From the NCBI GenBank assembly GCA_023421955.1, contig JAEZSE010000031.1:1-64000 (forward strand): a stretch of 64,000 bases of DNA. The letters run 5' to 3'. Position numbers and translations under genes: made by a program. This document shows, piece after piece, positions 58,745-64,000 of the stretch (positions are counted from its first letter, which is position 1; every line of letters starts with the position of its first letter). The notes under the pieces are model-generated. The model worked only from the letters and a program-made list of their open reading frames with translations, made no database searches and had not been told where the DNA came from. The DNA is from Bacillota bacterium. GTDB lineage: Bacteria > Bacillota > Clostridia > Christensenellales > UMGS416.

Positions 58745-60442
58745 CTACTTCTCCTCGAAGTAAGCCCACATCAGGTTGACATCCTGCAACGCATTGCGGA
58801 CGACACCCTTGAGCTCGGGAACGGTGGTGTAGTTACGGACACGGAAGTAAATCGGGGCGAAGGGCATGTCGTCCATGAGCATCTTCTCCATCTGGAAGTA
58901 GATGTCATAACGCTTGCTGCGATCCTTCTCGTTGCGGGCCTGGTTGAGCAGGTCGTCATAGGCCTTGCTGGAGTAACCAGTGTGGTTGTTGCCGTTGCCG
59001 GTCTCATAAACATCCAGGAAGGTCATCGGATCGTTGTAGTCGGGGCCCCAGCCGGAGGAGCTCATCATGAAGTCGCCGCTCTGGGTCTTCTCGAGGCGGG
59101 ACTTAAAGGGCATCGTCAGAATTTCCACGGTGATGCCCAGGTTGCGCTTCCAGCATTCCTGATAGAATGCGGCGGTTTCCTTGGCGGTGTCGGTGTCATC
59201 GGACAGCATGGAGATCTTGAGATCCTCAGCCTTCATGCCCAACTCGGCCAGACCCTTTTCCAAAGCGGCCTTGGAGCCCACGGGATCGTTGTCCTTGATC
59301 AGCGGCTCGGCGAACTCTTCGGGGAACGTGGGCTTGGTCTTGCCGGCGATTTCAGGAGTCGTATAGGAGAAGGCCGGCATCGTGTCGTCCTTCAACACAG
59401 TGCTGATGTAGCCCTTGCGGTCAATTGCTAAGCTGAGGGCCTGACGGATATACTTATTCTTCAGGGGGTTGACCGCGTCGCCGATCTTTTCACGGGTGTT
59501 GAACTCGATGTAGAATGTGGCGCCATCGCCATACTTCTTAACCTCGAAGCCAGCATCTTCAACGGTCTTAATCTGCTTGCCGCGCATGCCAACCATGTCG
59601 AGATCGCCGGATAGGAACATGTTCAGCGCAGTCTCGGAGTCCTTAACGATCCTCATGTCAATACCGCCGATCTTGACGATATCGGCATTCCAGTAGTTGG
59701 TGTTCTTCTTCAGAACCAGGCCAACCTCATGCTCCCAGGACTCAATCACAAACGGACCGCTGTAGAGGATCTTGTCAGCGTCTTTGCCGTAATTCTCGGC
59801 ACCGACAGAATTGTAGAACTTCTCATTGACCGGATAGAACACGCCAAACGCGCACACATCCAGGAAGTAGTCGGCCGGGCGCTCAAGCGTGATGACGAGA
59901 GTCTTGTCATCCTTGACTTCGATGCCCAGGTCCTCGACCTTGCCTGTGCCGGCGTTATAGGCAGCGCCGCCCTTGATCAGATAACCAAGGTAGGAGTAAG
60001 GAGCGCCGGTGTCTTTGTTCAAAAGCGTCTTGAAGGTGAAAGCGAAGTCATTGGCGGTGATCGGGTCGCCGTTGCTCCACTTGGCGTCACGCAGATGGAA
60101 TGTATAGGTCAGACCATCTTCAGAAACATCCCAGCTCTCGGCAATACCGGGCTGACGCTCGTTGTCGGGACCCATGCGGACGAGACCTTCGCCGACATGA
60201 CGATAAAGCGTCAGGCAGACTGTGTCTGTCATCATCATGGAGTTCATTTCCGGGGGCTCCTGGGAGTCAAGCCAGCGGACCATTTTCAGGTCTTCGGCCG
60301 GAGCGGTCGTGGGCGAATCGGTGGCTGCTGTGGTGGCTGTGTCGGCAGGCTTATCGCTGGCAGCAGGGGCCGTCGTAGCACAACCCGCAAGAGCCAGACC
60401 GAGCAGCATGATCACAGCGGTGATCAGAGACAGTCTCTTCAT
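58745..60442 (-). CDS. Peptide-binding lipoprotein of the ABC transporter (OppA/DppA type)
   Basis: 565 residues from MKRLSLITAVIMLLGLALAG, a signal peptide ending in lipobox LALAGC. A Thr/Ala linker leads to the SBP type 5 domain (EGLVRMGPDNERQPGIAESW; TYTFHLRDAKWSNGDPITAN). It delivers peptides or similar ligands from outside. AAAGGAGGAG precedes the ATG at 60442; a longer frame from 60487 would lack a signal peptide at its start. First gene of the five-gene operon. Confidence 0.94.
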   Translation of the reverse strand: MKRLSLITAVIMLLGLALAGCATTAPAASDKPADTATTAATDSPTTAPAEDLKMVRWLDSQEPPEMNSMMMTDTVCLTLYRHVGEGLVRMGPDNERQPGIAESWDVSEDGLTYTFHLRDAKWSNGDPITANDFAFTFKTLLNKDTGAPYSYLGYLIKGGAAYNAGTGKVEDLGIEVKDDKTLVITLERPADYFLDVCAFGVFYPVNEKFYNSVGAENYGKDADKILYSGPFVIESWEHEVGLVLKKNTNYWNADIVKIGGIDMRIVKDSETALNMFLSGDLDMVGMRGKQIKTVEDAGFEVKKYGDGATFYIEFNTREKIGDAVNPLKNKYIRQALSLAIDRKGYISTVLKDDTMPAFSYTTPEIAGKTKPTFPEEFAEPLIKDNDPVGSKAALEKGLAELGMKAEDLKISMLSDDTDTAKETAAFYQECWKRNLGITVEILTMPFKSRLEKTQSGDFMMSSSGWGPDYNDPMTFLDVYETGNGNNHTGYSSKAYDDLLNQARNEKDRSKRYDIYFQMEKMLMDDMPFAPIYFRVRNYTTVPELKGVVRNALQDVNLMWAYFEEK

Positions 60443-60536
60443 GTGTCTTCTCCTCCTTTTATTTAGGCATGACAATCCGTATCTCATGCGAGCATCGTCG
60501 CTGCATGAGAAAAAGTGAATACATTAGTTGATATAT

Positions 60537-60565
60537 ATCATACTTCGTTGACTATGAATTTACAA
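60537..60565 (-). promoter_or_regulatory. Candidate sigmaA promoter of the peptide transporter operon
   Basis: Minus strand TTGTAA (60560-60565), 17-bp spacer, TATGAT (60537-60542). The region 60443-60751 is AT-rich and otherwise non-coding. Confidence 0.65.
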
Positions 60566-60656
60566 TACCCATTTTGCGATTATGCAACTTTTCAAATGCG
60601 AAATTTCAAGTATGATCAGATAAGAAACCCAGTAATTACGCCAATTGCAAATATTT

Positions 60657-60697
60657 GTCAAAACAATAGCGGAATATGCAAGTTTTGCATATTCCGC
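60657..60697 (-). terminator. Terminator after proA
   Basis: Perfect 13-bp stem GCGGAATATGCAA with TTGCATATTCCGC, 3-nt loop; minus-strand tail TATTGTTTTG. Lies 54 bp after the proA stop. Confidence 0.8.
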
Positions 60698-60751
60698 AGT
60701 GCTTCAGGCTTGTTTACTGCTCTAAAGTGGTAACTTGATAGCGAGGTGCAG

Positions 60752-62029
60752 TTAGCGTCGATGCATGAAGTTCTTCTCACCCGTGGCATATTCCCCCATC
60801 GTCTGCCCGCTTCCCTCCAACATGTACTTGTAGCTCACGAGGCCTTCCAAACCTACTGGACCGCGGGCATGCAGCTTGCCGGTGCTGATGCCCACCTCAG
60901 CGCCCAGGCCAAAATTAAACCCATCGGCAAAGCGCGTGGAGCAATTGTGGAACACTCCGGCGGAATCCACCATGCCCATGAATCGCTTCGCAGCGGCTCC
61001 GTCACCGGTCACAATGGCGTCCGTGTGGTGAGAGCCATAATGGTTGATGTGTGCAACAGCCTCATCCAGCGATTCCACGACTTTCAGAGATATGATATAG
61101 TCCAAATACTCAGTCTTCCAGTCCTCCTCGCATGCGGGCTGGATATCGATGATAGCGCGGGTATTCTCACAGCCCCGCAGCTCCACGTGAGCCCCGTCGA
61201 AAGCTTTTTTCATTTCCGGCAAGAATGCTGGGGCAATGTCCCGATGCACCAGCAGCGTCTCGGCAGCATTGCACACAGCCACATACTGCACCTTGGAATC
61301 CAACGCCACTTTCACAGCCATCGGAACATCCGCTGCAGCATCCACATACACATGGCAGATGCCGTCGGCGTGGCCCATCACCGGGATGCGGGTGTTATCC
61401 ATGATGTGGCGCACAAACTCATTGGAACCCCTGGGTATGATCAGGTCGATCGAGTCATCCAGCTTAAGCATCTCTGCCACATCCTGCCGGGTCTCCAGAA
61501 GGCCTGCCCAGCCCTCGGGAATGCCGCAGGCTACAGAGGCCGCATAGATGGCCTCAAACAACGCACGGTTGGTCAGCACCGCTTCCCTGCCGCCTTTCAA
61601 AAGCACAGCGTTGCCCGACTTCAGGCAAAGGGCAGAAATCTGCACCAGCGCATCCGGCCTGGACTCAAAGATAATGCCGATCACACCAATGGGGCAGGTC
61701 ACACGGGAGAGCTCAAGCCCCTCGTCCATTTTACACTGATAGAGCACACGGCCCAGCGGGTCTTCCATAGCGGCCAACTGCCTAAGGCCCGCGCACACGG
61801 TAGCCAGCTTCTTCTCGTCAAACTTCAACCGCTTCATCAAGGGTGCAGCCAGCCCCTCATCCTCGCTGCGCTCCAGATCCTGCCGGTTGGCCTTAAAAAT
61901 AGTTTCACTGCCCTCCTCCAGCGCCTGTGCAGCGGCAAGCAATGCCCGGCTCCTTTGCTCATTGGAAGACATTGCTAGCGTGATTGCAGCCTTGCGGGCT
62001 TGCTGTGCAGTCTGTTGGATCATTGTCAT
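60752..62029 (-). CDS. proA: Glutamate-5-semialdehyde dehydrogenase (gamma-glutamyl phosphate reductase)
   Basis: 425 residues. ALDH-fold motifs: PIGVIGIIFESRPDALVQIS, GNAVLLKGGREA, LIIPRGSNEFV, catalytic Cys in VQYVAVCNAAETLLV, and GPVGLEGLVSYKYML at the end. It reduces gamma-glutamyl phosphate in proline synthesis. ATG 62029 (GGAGGG six bases upstream) preferred over the frame start at 62062. proB, its usual partner, is not in the window. Likely co-transcribed with the two proteases. Confidence 0.97.
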   Translation of the reverse strand: MTMIQQTAQQARKAAITLAMSSNEQRSRALLAAAQALEEGSETIFKANRQDLERSEDEGLAAPLMKRLKFDEKKLATVCAGLRQLAAMEDPLGRVLYQCKMDEGLELSRVTCPIGVIGIIFESRPDALVQISALCLKSGNAVLLKGGREAVLTNRALFEAIYAASVACGIPEGWAGLLETRQDVAEMLKLDDSIDLIIPRGSNEFVRHIMDNTRIPVMGHADGICHVYVDAAADVPMAVKVALDSKVQYVAVCNAAETLLVHRDIAPAFLPEMKKAFDGAHVELRGCENTRAIIDIQPACEEDWKTEYLDYIISLKVVESLDEAVAHINHYGSHHTDAIVTGDGAAAKRFMGMVDSAGVFHNCSTRFADGFNFGLGAEVGISTGKLHARGPVGLEGLVSYKYMLEGSGQTMGEYATGEKNFMHRR

Positions 62030-62065
62030 AGATATCCCTCCGGAATGCAGGATTACTCCCATGTG

Positions 62066-63073
62066 TTATTTTATTTGTTCGGTGATCTGCTTGAACTGGT
62101 CCATCATTTGCTGTATGTCTAGAGTGCTGGCGAAAGCCGAGAATGCCGTCATGACAAGCACGATTACAGCAAGGCCGATCCACGGCAGCCAATGAGGAAA
62201 GCGAACTTGTTTTTCAGCATACGGCTCAGGCTTCCAGGCAGCGGTGGCAGGCGTCACGCGCCGGAAGGCCCACCAGGCCAGTGCCAGCAGCGCCAGGAAT
62301 GGCAGGGAGATCGTCATGCTGGTTAGCACACTGTTTACGGCTGTGGAGGCTCCGGCTATTGTGAAACCGGCCCAGTCCTTGAGCGTGGTGGTGAAGAGCA
62401 GGCTCATGCCCACCAGCGTGGCGTTATAGGCGGCATGAGTGATCACTCCGGGCAACACCGCGCCGGTGCTCCAGGCCATATAGCCCAGCAGCACACCGAT
62501 CAGTAACCGAGTGGGGGCACCCATGATGTCAAGATGGATCAGCGAAAACACCAGCGCCGAAAGCCACACTGCAGTGTGTTTTTTGAGCACACTGCCCATG
62601 CCACGCAGCGCCACGCCGCGGAAGATGGGCTCCTCCACAATGCCGGCCGTAGCCCCGATGGCCACCATGCCCGCCAGCATCGTGCCGATGTCGGTGGGGT
62701 TCAACACGGAGGTATCCGGTGTTTCTAGCCCCATGGCCTGAAAGATTTGATAAAAAAGATCGGAGACGCCTTGAATGGCCGGGGCCATCAAAACGCCGAT
62801 GGCAGCAGCAAGCAGCAATTGCGGGGCGGTGGTACGGTTGCCCAGCATCGCACGCACACTGGTGCCGGTGATGGCCATATAGAGGATCAGCGGCAAGATC
62901 AGCAGCAGCTCGGAAATGCCCAAGGCAAGATAGTTCCAATAGGCGGCACCGGTCAGATGGAGGGCCTGCGCCAGAAGCATGACAAACCCAGCAGGCATCG
63001 ACGCCGGGATCAGAAACAACAGGAATGCCAGCACCAGAATTCCTGAGCCCAGCAGTGTGTATTTCCTTCGCAT
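62066..63073 (-). CDS. CPBP (CAAX-type) intramembrane metalloprotease
   Basis: 335 residues with about eight membrane helices. The three CPBP motifs are intact: EEPIFRG near residue 147, FSLIH near 176 and HAAYN near 217. These enzymes cleave membrane peptides or act in bacteriocin immunity; the substrate is unknown. AGGAGG precedes the ATG. 36 bp before proA. Confidence 0.9.
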   Translation of the reverse strand: MRRKYTLLGSGILVLAFLLFLIPASMPAGFVMLLAQALHLTGAAYWNYLALGISELLLILPLILYMAITGTSVRAMLGNRTTAPQLLLAAAIGVLMAPAIQGVSDLFYQIFQAMGLETPDTSVLNPTDIGTMLAGMVAIGATAGIVEEPIFRGVALRGMGSVLKKHTAVWLSALVFSLIHLDIMGAPTRLLIGVLLGYMAWSTGAVLPGVITHAAYNATLVGMSLLFTTTLKDWAGFTIAGASTAVNSVLTSMTISLPFLALLALAWWAFRRVTPATAAWKPEPYAEKQVRFPHWLPWIGLAVIVLVMTAFSAFASTLDIQQMMDQFKQITEQIK

Positions 63074-63085
63074 CAGCCAATCCTC

Positions 63086-64000
63086 CTATTTGGGAATGAT
63101 CTCTATTATACCGTAAAGCTGTAAAACGTCGAGAGCAAGATATCCAAGCAGCACGGCAAATGCCGCTGCCCAGGGCCAGGCCGCACGCAGGCCGTTGCCG
63201 GACTGGGCCACATGAGGCTCCTCCAATCCGGCTTTATTGGTGTAGCGGGCAAAAGCCCAGAGCACAACTGCCGCCGAAAGAGCATAGGGCATCGCGATGC
63301 ACACCCACACGATCGTGGCCGCTGCCAGATCAAGAGTGGGCAGAAGCCCGTCCATTGACACCGGCGGCGGCAGAACCATCGGCTCCGGCCAGGAGGACAC
63401 CTGCTGTGAGACAAAAGCAGCGATCACTTGCAAAATGAGCAGAGAGGTGTTGTAGGCACAGTGGGCAGCCACTGATGGCCAGATGGATCCGCTGCGCACC
63501 GCCAGGAATGTGAGCACCAGCCCGCCCATCAGAATGCTGGGGAAGCCGGCGAACCGCCCATGCTCCATCGTGAACAGCAAGCCCGTAAGCAGTACAGCCA
63601 CTGTATGAGGCAGAACCCCGGCCTGCCCCCGCAGGATTACACCCCGAAATTCAAACTCCTCCACCAACGGCGCAGCCACGCTGATGGCTAAAAATGCCGC
63701 AGCAACCTGCCCTGCGGTGAGCCTGGGGCTCTCCGCTGCCGCTTCCTGGAAAATATTCCCTCCGGTCATCGTAATGAACGTGGCCATCACCAGAGACAGT
63801 GCGATGGAGACCGGCACGATCAAAAACCCCACGAAGCCGCCCGCAACCACCTGCCCGGCCTCTGCTGGGCGAAGCAGTATGGAAAGCCGCTGACGCTTGA
63901 TCGCCACATACAGGATGGCCGGCAACGCCGAAAGCAACTCCAGCCCGATGGATATGAGGTTCAGCATCGTGGGGCTCAGAGCTTCCAGTTGCTTTGCCAA
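63086..64000 (-). CDS. CPBP (CAAX-type) intramembrane metalloprotease, 5' partial
   Basis: At least 304 residues; the frame is open at the right edge, so the true start probably lies outside. Motifs EEFEFRG, FTMEHG and HCAYN are all present. About seven membrane helices. Twelve bases before the second CPBP gene, so the two are one operon and look like diverged duplicates. Confidence 0.88.
   Translation of the reverse strand: MAKQLEALSPTMLNLISIGLELLSALPAILYVAIKRQRLSILLRPAEAGQVVAGGFVGFLIVPVSIALSLVMATFITMTGGNIFQEAAAESPRLTAGQVAAAFLAISVAAPLVEEFEFRGVILRGQAGVLPHTVAVLLTGLLFTMEHGRFAGFPSILMGGLVLTFLAVRSGSIWPSVAAHCAYNTSLLILQVIAAFVSQQVSSWPEPMVLPPPVSMDGLLPTLDLAAATIVWVCIAMPYALSAAVVLWAFARYTNKAGLEEPHVAQSGNGLRAAWPWAAAFAVLLGYLALDVLQLYGIIEIIPK

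Noticed and set aside
60632..60662. TTGACA followed by TAATTA upstream of the peptide transporter operon
   Set aside because: The -10 match is poor and the element overlaps the proA terminator; TTGTAA-17-TATGAT at 60537 is the better candidate.

Overview
The window reads as a chromosome segment of an endospore-forming, Gram-positive Clostridia-type bacterium of fairly high GC content. Sporulation genes place it there (spoIIP, sigG, sigE, spoIIGA, tepA with a ylzJ-like partner, a YmaF-domain protein, a BclA-type C-terminal domain, a LysM protein without signal peptide), together with classical Firmicutes RNA regulation (SAM-I riboswitch, preQ1-I riboswitch, cysteine T-box) and RecD2 instead of RecBCD. 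I see no prophage, integrase, insertion sequence, CRISPR array, tRNA or rRNA. Genus cannot be fixed from the sequence.

Layout. 0-3.4 kb: end of a secreted SH3-like protein, then a three-gene operon (ABC ATPase, permease, TetR) whose promoter carries two copies of a palindromic operator. 3.4-8.1 kb: operon recD2 - ComF-like - PHP phosphoesterase - 2-hydroxyacid dehydrogenase. 8.1-10.5 kb: pentapeptide-like protein and a membrane GGDEF protein, overlapping tail to tail. 10.6-15.7 kb: metK behind a SAM-I riboswitch, a zinc alcohol dehydrogenase, a GT1-type glycosyltransferase and a Gfo/Idh/MocA oxidoreductase. 15.7-22.1 kb: ABC-F protein, a multi-hairpin repeat, and ruvC-ruvA-ruvB-queA-small ORF. 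22.4-31 kb: small proteins, spoIIP, a multi-HAMP chemoreceptor, a beta-CASP RNase-like enzyme, an AraC regulator and an alpha/alpha-toroid protein. 30.8-37.4 kb: T-box-cysS, then spoIIGA-sigE and sigG separated by a block of spore-surface-type genes. 37.6-44 kb: GNAT-like protein, LysM protein, DUF975 protein, tepA-ylzJ, a short GDT1-family protein, and a RACE-type corrinoid activator. 44-51.4 kb: Gld-like ABC system with a DUF4340 protein, preQ1-controlled queT, and an ABC exporter. 51.5-54.5 kb: phospholipase C-like protein and an operon of a DUF2089 regulator with two tetrapeptide-repeat proteins. 54.6-64 kb: oligopeptide ABC transporter (binding protein, two permeases, two ATPases), then two CAAX-type membrane proteases and proA.

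The most unusual element is the 52.5-54.5 kb operon. It encodes a zinc-ribbon/HTH regulator and two soluble proteins built almost entirely from G-x-(V/I/L)-x tetrads (about 52 and 34 copies), which group into 16-residue super-repeats and suggest a four-sided beta-solenoid. All three proteins share a short GE(M/I)(S/T) helix-pair motif, and a near-consensus promoter followed by an 11-bp palindrome precedes the operon. The second notable region is the sigE/sigG interval, which is interrupted by spore-surface-type genes with mother-cell-like promoters.

Functions are from reading motifs in the translations; no database search was run. Start codons were moved from the longest open frame wherever a ribosome binding site and a neighbouring stop argued for a shorter protein.
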